Under the pieces are notes generated by a model. It did no database searches. It worked only from the letters and a program-made list of their open reading frames with translations, and was not told where the DNA came from. Made by a program: the position numbers and the translations under genes. Below, piece after piece: positions 46,124-55,849 of a stretch of DNA of 56,831 nt (the stretch's first letter is position 1; every line of letters starts with the position of its first letter). Source of the DNA: Bacteroidales bacterium (GTDB lineage: Bacteria; Bacteroidota; Bacteroidia; Bacteroidales; JAAYJT01); assembly GCA_012522795.1 (NCBI GenBank), contig JAAYJT010000074.1, positions 1 through 56,831 on the forward strand. Direction: 5' to 3'.

Positions 46124-46921
46124 ATGACTAACAGGAAATTAATATTCGTATTCTTATTTACACTCTTATTGAGTTCATGTGCAAAAGTGCCGATCACAGG
46201 CCGAAGGCAGCTTAAATTATTGCCCGAAAGCATGCTTATGAATATGAGTCTTGCTTCATATAATGAGTTTTTATCAACTAATAAAGTTGTTCCCTCCAGC
46301 AACCCCAATGCAAAAATGGTATCAGAAGTTGGTAATAAAATTGCCGGTGCAGTTTTTAGTTACATGGAGGAAAACAAAATAAAAAACAAATCTTTTAATT
46401 TTGAATTTAATGTTGTTGAGAATAATCAGGTTAATGCCTGGTGCATGCCTGGAGGAAAGGTTGTTTTTTATACCGGTATTTTACCAATTGCCAAAGATGC
46501 TGAAGGCATAGCTGTGGTAATGGGGCACGAAATAGCGCACGCTCTGGCAAATCATGGAAATGAAAGAATGAGCCAACAAATGGCATTAATACTCGGTGGT
46601 ATTACTCTTGATGTTGCTTTGCATGAGAAGCCACAGGAAACAAAAGATATTTTTTTAATGGCATACGGTGTTGGCGGTAATTTAGGAATGCTGGCGTATT
46701 CGCGCAAACATGAGTATGAAGCTGATAAACTGGGAATGGTCCTAATGGCTATGGCTGGCTATAATCCCGAACGTGCTCTAAGTTTCTGGCAGGAGATGTC
46801 AAGGATGGAAGCCCCAGGACAAATAGCTTTATTAAGCACTCATCCTAGCGGCGAAGCCAGAGTCAAAGCTATCAGAGATTTTTTGCCTGAAGCTATGAAA
46901 TATTATAGGTCTCGTAAATAA
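46124..46921 (+). CDS. M48 family metallopeptidase lipoprotein (LoiP/YcaL-like)
   Basis: 265 residues. The lipoprotein signal ends LLSSC (C19). The zinc site is H135-E136-x2-H139 (GHEIAHALANHG), with the third ligand E197 in HEYEADKLG. This matches YcaL/LoiP/Oma1-like proteases that monitor the outer membrane. It begins 13 bp after clpS, so co-transcription is likely. The lack of a TPR domain sets it apart from BepA. Confidence 0.92.
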   Translation: MTNRKLIFVFLFTLLLSSCAKVPITGRRQLKLLPESMLMNMSLASYNEFLSTNKVVPSSNPNAKMVSEVGNKIAGAVFSYMEENKIKNKSFNFEFNVVENNQVNAWCMPGGKVVFYTGILPIAKDAEGIAVVMGHEIAHALANHGNERMSQQMALILGGITLDVALHEKPQETKDIFLMAYGVGGNLGMLAYSRKHEYEADKLGMVLMAMAGYNPERALSFWQEMSRMEAPGQIALLSTHPSGEARVKAIRDFLPEAMKYYRSRK

Positions 46922-47009
46922 ACTACCGCTTACCATCTGATAACAAGCTATTTATATATATTATTAATAAAAACAATACAACTTATACCCGCAAATCAGA
47001 GGTTTTATT

Positions 47010-47477
47010 ATGAGCTGGACATTAATTATTTTATTTTTTCTAATAGGGCTGGTACTTTTGCTTATAGAAATGCTAATAATACCGGGTGCAACAGTATTTG
47101 GACTTTTAGGATTTGGGGCACTAGCTGTTAGTATATGGCAGGCTTATGCAGGCCATGGCACCCCTGAAGGACATTACTTTTTAATAGGTGCTATTATATT
47201 TACGGTTGTATTATTGGCTTTCGCACTAAAATCAAAAACCTGGAAAAAAGCAATGCTTGATTCAGAAGTAAAATCAAAGGTAAATGTTGTTGAGCCTGAA
47301 AAAGTAAAACCCGGAGATGAAGGTAAAACCATTTCAAGGCTGGCACCTGCAGGTAAAGCCTATATAAATGGCGATTACTATGAAGTTCATTCATTAGGTG
47401 AATATATTGAACCTCAGTCTGATATAGTTGTTATTCAGGTTGAGTTCAGCAAAATAATTGTTAAACTAAAAAACTAA
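47010..47477 (+). CDS. NfeD-like membrane protein
   Basis: 155 residues. Three hydrophobic segments (LIILFFLIGLVLLLIEML, TVFGLLGFGALAVSIWQAY, LIGAIIFTVVLLAFAL) are followed by a C-terminal OB-fold domain (AGKAYINGDYYEVHSLGEYI), the short NfeD form. NfeD proteins pair with flotillin-like proteins. Here it is followed by floA with a gap of only 6 bp, a strong functional link. Confidence 0.88.
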   Translation: MSWTLIILFFLIGLVLLLIEMLIIPGATVFGLLGFGALAVSIWQAYAGHGTPEGHYFLIGAIIFTVVLLAFALKSKTWKKAMLDSEVKSKVNVVEPEKVKPGDEGKTISRLAPAGKAYINGDYYEVHSLGEYIEPQSDIVVIQVEFSKIIVKLKN

Positions 47478-47483
47478 TTAAAA

Positions 47484-48482
47484 ATGGAATCAGGATTTGT
47501 TCTAATTATTATCGGAGTTGCTGCCCTGTTTGGCTTATGGCTCATTCTTTATTTTATTCCAATTGGCTTGTGGTTTTCAGCACTTGTGTCAGGGGTGCGT
47601 GTTTCCCTGCTACAACTTGTACTTATGCGTTGGAGAAAGATACCACCATCTATTATCGTTAATAGTATGATTGCTGCTACAAAAGCAGGACTAACGGTTT
47701 ATCGTGATGACCTTGAGGCTCACTTTCTGGCAGGAGGACATCTTAAACCGGTAATCAATGCCTTGATTTCTGCTGATAAGGCAAATATTGCACTTGACTT
47801 TAAAATGGCTACGGCTATTGACCTTGCCGGTCGAGATGTGCTGGAAGCAGTGCAAATGTCAGTAAATCCCAAAGTCATTACTACCAAACAAATTACAGCA
47901 GTGGCTAAAGATGGTATTCAATTGATTGCCACAGCTAGAGTTACTGTAAGGGCAAATATTAAGCGGCTTGTTGGTGGTGCCGGTGAAGAAACCATACTTG
48001 CACGTGTTGGAGAAGGTGTTGTAAGTGCAATTGGTTCAGCCGATTCACATAAAAACGTATTGGAAAATCCCGATGTAATTTCAAAGGTTGTTCTTGCCAA
48101 AGGACTTGATAGCGGTACTGCATTTGAGATTCTTTCAATAGATATTGCTGATATTGATGTTGGCAAAAACATAGGTGCTAATCTTCAGATGGATCAGGCT
48201 AATGCCGATAAGAATATTGCTCAGGCAAAGGCGGAAGAGCGTCGTGCAATGGCTATAGCTCAGGAGCAGGAAATGAAAGCCAAAGCACAGGAAGCACGTG
48301 CCAAAGTTATTCTTGCCGAAGCTGAAATTCCTCTTGCAATTGCTGAATCATTCCGAAGTGGGAATCTGGGTATTATGGATTACTATAGGCTTCAGAACAT
48401 TCAGTCAGATACAAAAATGAGGGACTCTATTTCAGACCCTGGCGCTGCTGATAAATCAAAAGATGAAGCTGGAAAGAAATAA
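47484..48482 (+). CDS. floA: Flotillin-like protein FloA (UPF0365)
   Basis: 332 residues. A membrane-inserted N-terminus ([20 protein letters not shown]) is followed by the SPFH-like domain ([20 protein letters not shown] through [14 protein letters not shown]). A long helical coiled-coil-like segment rich in Ala, Glu and Lys ([20 protein letters not shown], onward) comes next. FloA organises membrane microdomains and assembles with NfeD. The C-terminus is charged and flexible. The nfeD-floA pair ends this operon. Confidence 0.92.
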   Translation: MESGFVLIIIGVAALFGLWLILYFIPIGLWFSALVSGVRVSLLQLVLMRWRKIPPSIIVNSMIAATKAGLTVYRDDLEAHFLAGGHLKPVINALISADKANIALDFKMATAIDLAGRDVLEAVQMSVNPKVITTKQITAVAKDGIQLIATARVTVRANIKRLVGGAGEETILARVGEGVVSAIGSADSHKNVLENPDVISKVVLAKGLDSGTAFEILSIDIADIDVGKNIGANLQMDQANADKNIAQAKAEERRAMAIAQEQEMKAKAQEARAKVILAEAEIPLAIAESFRSGNLGIMDYYRLQNIQSDTKMRDSISDPGAADKSKDEAGKK

Positions 48483-48711
48483 TACCGATTGGAAAAATAT
48501 AATAGACCAATTTTCGCTCTGCTCGATTGTTCTATATATTTAAATCATCGGCATTTACGTTTGTAGATTTACAAAACAGTTTGGACTATTTTGTAAATAC
48601 AAATCGTATAAGAATTTGATCAGATAATCATATTGTTTTAAAAAACCAGAATCTGATCCTAAAGGAATAATTCCTTTTCCGAACCTGAATTTTATCTGGT
48701 AATAACCGGGG

Positions 48712-50493
48712 TTATCCCTCAATTCTGAACATTTTATTGAGAACAGGTCTGTATTTATCACAGATGAATGATCGGCGCATTTTCAACGAAGCTGTTAGTT
48801 CACCACCATCTACAGTCCATTCGCTTCCAAGCAGTTCAAACTGTTTGATTTGCTCATAGGAACCAAACTGCATGTTGTATTTATCTATTTCAACCTGGAA
48901 ACGTCTACGAAGTACCAGGTTGTTTACCATTTCCTCATCTGTAGTATAAGTGATGTCTTTGACTTTACAGTATGATTTCAGGAAAGTAAAATCAGGAACA
49001 ATAAGTGCTGCCGCATATTTCTGATTTTCTCCAACTACCATGATGCTGTCAATAAAAGGAGATTCTTTAAATACATTCTCCATAAGTTCCGGATTGATGT
49101 ATTTACCCATTGAAGTCTTAAAAATTGCCTTTTTCCGCCCGGTGATCCTCAATTGTCCTTCTGGTTCAATCAACCCGGCATCTCCTGTGTGGAACCAACC
49201 ATCATCTTTTATAACTGCTTTGGTCATTTCAGGTTCTTTATAATAACCTGCCATTATATTTGGTCCTTTGCAAAGGATCTCACCATCAGGCGCTATTTTC
49301 ACCTGAACACCTTCAAGCGGGGGTCCCACTGTACCAAATTTAAATCCATTTTTTCCAAAATGTGAAACAGCAATTACCGGTGATGTTTCAGTAAGTCCGT
49401 AGCCTTCAAGAACAGGTATTCCTGCAGCCCAAAACACTCTTGCCAGTCGAGGTTGCAATGCAGCTCCACCTGAAACCATCACATTCAGATTACCTCCTAT
49501 TGCTTCTCTCCATTTCTTAAATACTAGCTTATCCACAATCTTTAATTGCAAATGATAAAACCATCCGTTAGCTCTATCCATTTCAAAGCGATATCCAAGA
49601 TTAACAGCCCAGAAAAAGAACATTCTCTTTATTCCTTTTAACTTCCTGCCTGTTGTCATGATACGATCGAATATCTTTTCAAGAAAACGGGGAACTGTTG
49701 TCATCAACTGAGGTTTTATCTCACGCATATTATCGGCAATAGTGCCCATATTTTCAGCATAATATATACTAACACCAAGATATTGCCATACATAATTTAT
49801 CATACGTTCGTACACATGGCAAAGCGGAAGATAACTCAAAGCTTTGTCGTTTCCGCTCAATGGAGGTATATGCCTTACTGCCATAACATTACTTATAATG
49901 TTGCTGTGTGTAAGCATTACACCCTTGGGATTTCCAGTTGTTCCTGATGTATAGATAATAGTTGCTACATCTTCAGCAACAATTTTAGCTTTAATAGCTT
50001 CTATTTCTCCTGAAACCGGATTTTTAATTCCCAGATCAATGAATTCACTGAAATGCGGATGTTCATTAAGTTTTTTGAAGGTATAAACCCCTTTCAGTGA
50101 AGGGATCTCAGGAATAATACGCTCAATTTTCTTAAACAATTCCTTACCTGCAATAAAAACCAGTTTTACTTCAGCATGTGAAAGAATATATTTATAATCA
50201 GATTCACTAATAGTAGGATAAACCGGAACATGAACTGCACCAGCCATCATAATACCCATATCAAGAAAATTCCATTCAGGGCGGTTATTGGTTATGGTTG
50301 CAATCTTATCTCCTGCTTTTATCCCAAGATTATAAAGAGCATAAGCTATCTGATGTGATTTTTCAATATACTGATCCACAGAGTAAAAAAGCCAGTTTCC
50401 ATCTTCCTTACCTGAAAGAATTGAGGTGTTGTCCGGATAATTCTCTTTCAGTCTATCCAGGATGTCAAAAAGCCGGGTAACATCAGTATTCAT
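48712..50493 (-). CDS. Long-chain fatty-acid-CoA ligase (AMP-binding)
   Basis: 593 residues. The AMP-binding P-loop TIIYTSGTTGNPKGVMLTH (about 178-197) and the motifs EGYGLTETSPVI and GWFHTGDAGLI are clear, followed by the adenylation C-terminal region (LRITGRKKAIFKTSMGK). The architecture matches the FadD15/LACS type. It activates long-chain fatty acids for degradation or lipid synthesis. It follows the SDR gene by 32 bp on the same strand, suggesting a shared lipid-related task. Confidence 0.93.
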   Translation of the reverse strand: MNTDVTRLFDILDRLKENYPDNTSILSGKEDGNWLFYSVDQYIEKSHQIAYALYNLGIKAGDKIATITNNRPEWNFLDMGIMMAGAVHVPVYPTISESDYKYILSHAEVKLVFIAGKELFKKIERIIPEIPSLKGVYTFKKLNEHPHFSEFIDLGIKNPVSGEIEAIKAKIVAEDVATIIYTSGTTGNPKGVMLTHSNIISNVMAVRHIPPLSGNDKALSYLPLCHVYERMINYVWQYLGVSIYYAENMGTIADNMREIKPQLMTTVPRFLEKIFDRIMTTGRKLKGIKRMFFFWAVNLGYRFEMDRANGWFYHLQLKIVDKLVFKKWREAIGGNLNVMVSGGAALQPRLARVFWAAGIPVLEGYGLTETSPVIAVSHFGKNGFKFGTVGPPLEGVQVKIAPDGEILCKGPNIMAGYYKEPEMTKAVIKDDGWFHTGDAGLIEPEGQLRITGRKKAIFKTSMGKYINPELMENVFKESPFIDSIMVVGENQKYAAALIVPDFTFLKSYCKVKDITYTTDEEMVNNLVLRRRFQVEIDKYNMQFGSYEQIKQFELLGSEWTVDGGELTASLKMRRSFICDKYRPVLNKMFRIEG

Positions 50494-50525
50494 GAGGTGA
50501 TTTTTGATTAATTACTAATAATTAT

Positions 50526-51290
50526 TTATTCTGTTTTTCTGAAAAATTGTGAAGCATTTGCCTGAGCTGAAGGCATTAGAAGGATGTCATTTATATTTAC
50601 ATGTTTTGGACGTGATGCTGCAAACCAAACTACATCAGCCACATCTTCGGCTAATAGTGGTTCAAAACCTTTATAAACATTATTTGCGCGCTCCGTATCA
50701 CCATGAAAACGTACGGTCGAGAATTCAGTATTTACAGCTCCCGGGGCTACCTGAGTAACTTTTATTCCATGATTTAACAGGTCCATTCGCATAGCTTTGG
50801 TGAGCGCATCCACAGCGAACTTGGTGGCACAATAAACGTTGCCTTTTAAATAAACATCTTTTCCTGCTATTGAACCTATATTAATTATATGGCCACTAGT
50901 CCGGCTTACCATACCGGGAGTAATCAATCGGGTAACATAGAGCAATCCCTTTAGATTGGTATCAATCATTGTTTCCCAGTCATCAATATCTCCTTCGTGG
51001 ATCGAATTCAAGCCAAGTGACAATCCTGCATTATTGATTAAAACGTCAATTTTTTGCCATTCCGCAGGCAGAGATTCAATATTTTTAATCGTTTCATTTC
51101 TATCCCTGACATCAAAATTCAGAACTAAAACCTTTGAATTGAATTCACTCCTAAGCCGGGCAGCAAGTACATCCAGCCTTTCGCGTCTGCGCCCAGTAAT
51201 GATCAAATCAAAACCATTACGGGCAAAAATATTGGCACATGCTTCGCCAATACCACTTGTAGCACCAGTAATAAATACTATACTTTGCAT
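50526..51290 (-). CDS. SDR family oxidoreductase (YdfG-like)
   Basis: 254 residues. TGATSGIGEA (8-17), NNAGLSLG, a Ser region (NIGSIAGKDVY) and YCATK give the classical SDR active site. It is closest in style to YdfG/serine 3-dehydrogenase enzymes. An unusually strong Shine-Dalgarno-like AAGGAGG lies only 3 nt before the ATG, at a spacing shorter than optimal. It precedes the acyl-CoA ligase in the same direction, so it may be a 3-hydroxyacyl or similar dehydrogenase, but that is inference. Confidence 0.88.
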   Translation of the reverse strand: MQSIVFITGATSGIGEACANIFARNGFDLIITGRRRERLDVLAARLRSEFNSKVLVLNFDVRDRNETIKNIESLPAEWQKIDVLINNAGLSLGLNSIHEGDIDDWETMIDTNLKGLLYVTRLITPGMVSRTSGHIINIGSIAGKDVYLKGNVYCATKFAVDALTKAMRMDLLNHGIKVTQVAPGAVNTEFSTVRFHGDTERANNVYKGFEPLLAEDVADVVWFAASRPKHVNINDILLMPSAQANASQFFRKTE

Positions 51291-51551
51291 TGTCCTCCTT
51301 AATGAATTTTAGAATAGTCTGCTTGTTCTATTATCAGAATCAGTATGTCTTATTTTTAAACGGGGTGAGCAAACAAAACCTTACTTCCTGATAAACAGCT
51401 AATTATACAACAAACTAAAAATCATTATGTTTATAAAAGTTCAAAAATATGAATTAAAACAAAACACCTGTCTTAAAAATCCTGAATTGAATTCTTGAAA
51501 AGCAACAATTTTTTCAACAATATACTAACATATGCAAATTAAACACCTAAG

Positions 51552-52058
51552 TTAATAAACCCTAAACCTGTAACTATGTTTAGCCAGCTCGTTATTGGCT
51601 TTTTCAACTTTATCTTTAAGGTCCTCCTTAAAATGAATTATTTTATTCATTAATGACTTATCGGTAGTAGCAAGTATCTGAGTGGCAAGAATTGCAGCAT
51701 TTCTAGCGCCGTTCAGGGCTACAGTAGCAACAGGAATTCCCGGAGGCATCTGTAGGATTGATAAAATGGAATCCAATCCTTCAAGACTTGATTTAATTGG
51801 AACACCAATTACCGGAACCGGAGTTAATGAAGCAATTACGCCGGGCAAATGAGCAGCCATGCCTGCTGCTGCAATTATTACTCTTATGCCTCGTGTAAAA
51901 GCATTTTTAGCAAATTCTTCAACTAATTCCGGTGTGCGATGGGCAGATAAAGCCATTATCTCAAACGGAATTTCCATGTCATTTAAAAACTTTGCTGCAT
52001 CTTCCATAACTGGCCAATCGGAAGTGCTGCCCATAATGATAGTTACTATCGGTTTCAT
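51552..52058 (-). CDS. purE: 5-(carboxyamino)imidazole ribonucleotide mutase PurE
   Basis: 168 residues. The class I PurE motifs are MGSTSDWPVM (phosphate/ribose site), ALSAHRTPE (catalytic His) and IAAAGMAAHLPGV. It converts N5-CAIR to CAIR in purine synthesis. It is monocistronic and divergent from the hpt-adk-obg operon, so de novo purine synthesis and salvage genes are back to back. A TATCTTTG box lies 27 nt before the start. Confidence 0.95.
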   Translation of the reverse strand: MKPIVTIIMGSTSDWPVMEDAAKFLNDMEIPFEIMALSAHRTPELVEEFAKNAFTRGIRVIIAAAGMAAHLPGVIASLTPVPVIGVPIKSSLEGLDSILSILQMPPGIPVATVALNGARNAAILATQILATTDKSLMNKIIHFKEDLKDKVEKANNELAKHSYRFRVY

Positions 52059-52450
52059 TTTCTTTTATAAAATTTTATTTTATGCAAAGATATAATCTAA
52101 AGTTCATGAAGAGGAAAATGTTCGCTATTTGGCATTCTAATACCTGAAGCATTTATCACAATTATTCTTACTCAAAAGAAAAACAAATAACAAACTAAGA
52201 GCTAAACATTTGATCTTCTCATATTTACAACAATATAATATTGAGATGTAATTAAGCAATGATCGTTTAAGGAAATTTCTCAAATCGTTTTGTTAAATAA
52301 TATTGTCCCGGAAAAACCAATAATATCTCGATGGCTTGTAATAGTTTCCAAAAATTCTTATAGGTTTGCATGCTCATAAATTAAAAGCCAAAATACAAAC
52401 AGACTTTTGGGAACAGTATAAATTTTAAAATTATCAGACGACAGGTTTTT
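52059..52450. other. Divergent purE/hpt intergenic region
   Basis: No gene or recognisable purine riboswitch is visible in this 392-bp stretch. It contains the purE promoter box and is otherwise AT-rich. I looked for a compact aptamer-like stem set and saw nothing I could support. Confidence 0.45.
52085..52092 (-). promoter_or_regulatory. -7 box (TATCTTTG) for purE
   Basis: CAAAGATA on the plus strand reads TATCTTTG on the minus strand, 27 nt before the purE ATG. Confidence 0.5.
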
Positions 52451-52993
52451 ATGAATAAAATCAGATTAAAAGACAGAGAGTTTATCTTATTTATCACTTC
52501 TGATGAAATAGAAAAAGCAGTTACTAAAATGGCTAGCAAGATCAATAATGACATGGCAGGTAAAACGCCCTTGTTTCTGGTAATTTTAAGTGGTGCTTTT
52601 GTTTTTGCTGCCGATTTGTTGAGAAAAATAAAGGTGGATTGCGATATAACCTTTGTAAGACTGGCCTCTTATTCTGGAACTCAATCAACTGAGAAAATCA
52701 GAGAGCTACTTGGCTTGAATGAAGTTTTGAAAGACCGTACAGTTGTTGTGGTTGAAGATATAATTGATACTGGTCATACTATGGATGATATGATACATAA
52801 GTTAAAGAACCTGGAAGTTGCTGAAGTAAAAATTGCTACATTTTTACTAAAGCCTGCAGCCTTACGAAAAGATTTAAAAATTCACTATGTCGGCATGGAG
52901 ATACCCAACGATTTCATAGTTGGGTATGGACTTGATTATGATGGGTTTGGACGAAATCTTCCTGATATTTATAAAGTAATTCCTGATTTATAA
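52451..52993 (+). CDS. hpt: Hypoxanthine phosphoribosyltransferase
   Basis: 180 residues. The PRPP-binding signature VVVVEDIIDTGHT (E102, D103) and the flexible-loop RLASYSGTQST are both present. It salvages hypoxanthine and guanine to IMP and GMP. It heads a plus-strand operon with adk (19-bp gap), obg and a PAP2 gene; the hpt-adk-obg order is common in Bacteroidota. Confidence 0.94.
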   Translation: MNKIRLKDREFILFITSDEIEKAVTKMASKINNDMAGKTPLFLVILSGAFVFAADLLRKIKVDCDITFVRLASYSGTQSTEKIRELLGLNEVLKDRTVVVVEDIIDTGHTMDDMIHKLKNLEVAEVKIATFLLKPAALRKDLKIHYVGMEIPNDFIVGYGLDYDGFGRNLPDIYKVIPDL

Positions 52994-53012
52994 AATTCTT
53001 AAAATTTGAGTT

Positions 53013-54182
53013 ATGCTTAATATTGCGTTGTTTGGCCCTCCGGGTGCTGGTAAAGGAACCCAGTCAAAATTATTGATCAAGAAATACAACCTTACCTATA
53101 TTTCTACCGGTGATATACTTCGTCGTGAAATCAACGAAAATAGCGAGCTTGGGCGGCAGGCTAGATCAATAATAGAAAAGGGTGGTTTGGTTTCTGACGA
53201 AATTATTGTGCAAATAATTGAGAATAATATAAGTAAGAACCTTCATACAAATGGTATTTTGTTTGATGGATTTCCACGTACTGTTGTTCAGGCATACATT
53301 CTTGAAGGTTTGCTTTTTAAACTGGGAGTATCGCTCACCTGTATGTTAAGCCTTGAAGTACCTCGCGAGGAACTGATGCATCGCATGCTGGAAAGAGGGA
53401 GAATTGAAGGTCGTTCTGACGATACTAAAGAAGTGATCGAAAATCGTTTCAGAGAATATGATGCCAAAACCATTCCTGTAGCAGAGTTTTATAAAGAAAA
53501 AGACAAATACTTTCCCATCAATGGAGTAGGAACTATCGATGATGTTTTCATGCGTCTCACCCAAGCCATTGACAAAACTCTTGAGAAAGTATGGTTCAAT
53601 CTGGTTATTTCTGGTCCTCCGGGAGCAGGCAAAGGAACACAGGGTAAATTATTAGCAGAAAAATTCAACCTATATTATATTTCTACAGGCTCATTGTTAC
53701 GCAACGAAATAAGTGATGATACTGAAATTGGAAGACGAGCCAGACCTTTTCTTGAAAAAGGAGAAATTGTACCTGACGATATTGCTATTCCGTTAATTGA
53801 GAGAGAAATAAAATTGCATCAGGATGTAAATGGCTATATTTTTAAAGGATTCCCCCGCAGCATAGTTCAGGTTTATATACTTGATGGTTTATTAAGACGA
53901 CTTGGCTCCAGTGTTTCATATGCTGTTGAAATTCAAGTTCCTACCCTAGAGTTAATAAAGAGGTTATCAGCAAGATCCAAAACTGATTCAGCTCGATCGT
54001 ACGATGAAACTACCGACTTAATTGTAAATCGACTTGAAGAACATGAAGCCAAAGCAGCACATGTTTCAGATTTCTATATCAAGCAGGGTAAACATGCAGA
54101 GGTGGATGGCATAGGTTCTGAAAGTGAAGTATTTGACCGGCTTGTTGCTGCTGTTGAATATGCATATAGAAATATTCGCTAA
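53013..54182 (+). CDS. adk: Tandem-duplicated adenylate kinase, second domain degenerate
   Basis: 389 residues, twice the usual ~190 of the short-LID bacterial enzyme. Domain 1 (1-190) has every key motif: P-loop [10 protein letters not shown] (8-17), STGDILR (31-37), FDGFPRT (84-90), RGR (128-130) and GRSDD (133-137). Domain 2 (about 195-389) keeps the P-loop (201-210) and several arginines, but STGD becomes STGS (224-227), DGFPR becomes KGFPR (278-282) and GRSDD becomes ARSYD (327-331). Thus the Mg-linked Asp and another conserved Asp are lost. Domain 1 should interconvert AMP, ADP and ATP; domain 2 may bind nucleotide as a regulatory or structural copy. No frameshift or internal start is evident, so it is one polypeptide. 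Confidence 0.93.
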   Translation: MLNIALFGPPGAGKGTQSKLLIKKYNLTYISTGDILRREINENSELGRQARSIIEKGGLVSDEIIVQIIENNISKNLHTNGILFDGFPRTVVQAYILEGLLFKLGVSLTCMLSLEVPREELMHRMLERGRIEGRSDDTKEVIENRFREYDAKTIPVAEFYKEKDKYFPINGVGTIDDVFMRLTQAIDKTLEKVWFNLVISGPPGAGKGTQGKLLAEKFNLYYISTGSLLRNEISDDTEIGRRARPFLEKGEIVPDDIAIPLIEREIKLHQDVNGYIFKGFPRSIVQVYILDGLLRRLGSSVSYAVEIQVPTLELIKRLSARSKTDSARSYDETTDLIVNRLEEHEAKAAHVSDFYIKQGKHAEVDGIGSESEVFDRLVAAVEYAYRNIR

Positions 54183-54190
54183 ATCAAATA

Positions 54191-55183
54191 ATGAGTAATC
54201 AGAATTTTGTTGACTATGTAAAGATCCTTTTCCGATCTGGTAATGGTGGTGCCGGTTCTGTTCATTTTATACGTAACCGCCATACTGCTAGAGGCGGACC
54301 TGACGGTGGAGACGGCGGACGTGGCGGGCATATTATTTTGCGTGGTAATGATCAGTTATGGACTCTTTTACATCTTAAATACACAAAGCATATTTATGCC
54401 CCTCATGGGCAAAATGGAGGCGGGCAACTTAAAACAGGAGCCTCGGGTGAGGACGTTGTAATTGAAGTTCCTTTGGGAACTGTTGTAAAAGATACTGATA
54501 CAGGAGAACTTTTGCTGGAAATAACCCAGCACGAAGAAACAAAAATTTTATTTGAAGGTGGGCGCGGTGGTTTGGGTAACGACCATTTCAAATCTTCAAC
54601 TAACCGTACACCGCGTTATGCACAACCAGGTGAAGAAGGTAGAGAAAGCTGGGTGATCCTTGAATTAAAAATTCTTGCTGATGTTGGTCTGGTAGGATTT
54701 CCAAATGCCGGAAAGTCAACCCTGCTCTCAGTGGTTTCAGCAGCTAAGCCTGAAATAGCCGATTATCCGTTTACTACTCTTACTCCCAATCTTGGAATAG
54801 TTTCGTACAGGAATGGACGTTCATTTGTACTTGCCGATATCCCCGGTATTATTGAAGGAGCTCATAAAGGTAAAGGATTGGGAACCCGGTTTCTAAGGCA
54901 TATAGAAAGAAATTCAGTGCTTTTATTTATGGTACCTGTTGATTCTGACGATATAAAAAAGGAATATGCAATTCTTTTAAACGAACTTAAACAATACAAT
55001 CCCGAACTGTTGAGTAAAAATCGATTACTGGCTCTTACCAAATCTGATATGATTGACAGTGAGTTAATTAAGGAAATGAAAAAAGAGCTTCCTCATGATA
55101 TTCCCCACGTGTTTATTTCATCAATAAGTGGATTAGGCATACAGCGACTTAAAGATATGTTATGGGTATTACTGAACCAATAA
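54191..55183 (+). CDS. obg: Obg family GTPase CgtA/ObgE
   Basis: 330 residues. The glycine-rich Obg fold (residues 1-160, with [12 protein letters not shown]) is joined to a G domain: G1 GFPNAGKST (G169-K175), G2/G3 around FTTLTPNLG and [12 protein letters not shown], and G4 TKSD. It binds the 50S ribosomal subunit and acts in ribosome assembly and stress control. The short C-terminus lacks the extra OCT domain. It begins 8 bp after adk. Confidence 0.95.
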   Translation: MSNQNFVDYVKILFRSGNGGAGSVHFIRNRHTARGGPDGGDGGRGGHIILRGNDQLWTLLHLKYTKHIYAPHGQNGGGQLKTGASGEDVVIEVPLGTVVKDTDTGELLLEITQHEETKILFEGGRGGLGNDHFKSSTNRTPRYAQPGEEGRESWVILELKILADVGLVGFPNAGKSTLLSVVSAAKPEIADYPFTTLTPNLGIVSYRNGRSFVLADIPGIIEGAHKGKGLGTRFLRHIERNSVLLFMVPVDSDDIKKEYAILLNELKQYNPELLSKNRLLALTKSDMIDSELIKEMKKELPHDIPHVFISSISGLGIQRLKDMLWVLLNQ

Positions 55184-55199
55184 TAATTCAATTTGCATT

Positions 55200-55772
55200 A
55201 TGATTGAATTGATGAAAGAGCTTGACTTAAAGTTGTTTTTGTTTTTCAATGGTATTCACAGCGCTGCCGGCGATTTCATCATGTATTGGTTAAGTCATAA
55301 ATTCATCTGGATTCCTTTGTATGTATTTCTGCTTTATTTGCTTTTCAGGTTTTATGGCAAGAAAGCTTTGCTGCTGCTTGTTATGGTAGCACTGCTTATC
55401 ACGATCAGCGACCAGGTTTCGGTTCATTGTTTTAAGAATGTTTTTCAACGCTTAAGACCCTGCCATGAACCCAGTCTTGAAGGTATGGTTTATACTCTAG
55501 GACGATGTGGAGGAAAATATAGCTTTATTTCTTCTCATGCCAGCAACAGTTTTGCAATTGCAGTTTTTATGGCATTATTACTATGGGATAAAATGCGTAT
55601 ATTTTCGATAGTGATGATAGTATGGGCTGCTTTGGTTTCGTACAGCAGAATATATCTTGGAGTTCACTATCCTGCTGATATTATCTGTGGTGCAATTGCT
55701 GGTTCAATTGAAGCTTTTATTGTTTACAGATTATGGTTGTGGTTAAAAACAAAAATATGGAAAGAAACATAA
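55200..55772 (+). CDS. PAP2 superfamily membrane phosphatase
   Basis: 190 residues with about five hydrophobic helices. The three phosphatase motifs are KNVFQRLRP, SFISSHASNS (a variant of PSGH) and SRIYLGVHYPAD. It probably dephosphorylates a lipid phosphate such as undecaprenyl pyrophosphate or phosphatidate. It is 16 bp after obg, the last gene of the operon. Substrate is not predictable. Confidence 0.92.
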   Translation: MIELMKELDLKLFLFFNGIHSAAGDFIMYWLSHKFIWIPLYVFLLYLLFRFYGKKALLLLVMVALLITISDQVSVHCFKNVFQRLRPCHEPSLEGMVYTLGRCGGKYSFISSHASNSFAIAVFMALLLWDKMRIFSIVMIVWAALVSYSRIYLGVHYPADIICGAIAGSIEAFIVYRLWLWLKTKIWKET

Positions 55773-55849
55773 AGCCCTATTGCCTGGAATCTTTATGGCA
55801 GTTCTTTACTATTTAGTATTCCATGCAATAAGCTTCACATATCAAATAA

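Noticed and set aside
48555..48761. 68-residue minus-strand ORF at the 3' end of the acyl-CoA ligase
   Set aside because: It overlaps the end of the ligase gene in another frame, has no signal, motif or spacing to suggest a gene, and the region reads as a non-coding 3' flank.
52059..52450. Purine riboswitch upstream of purE or hpt
   Set aside because: No three-way-junction aptamer pattern was recognisable; only a promoter box could be supported.
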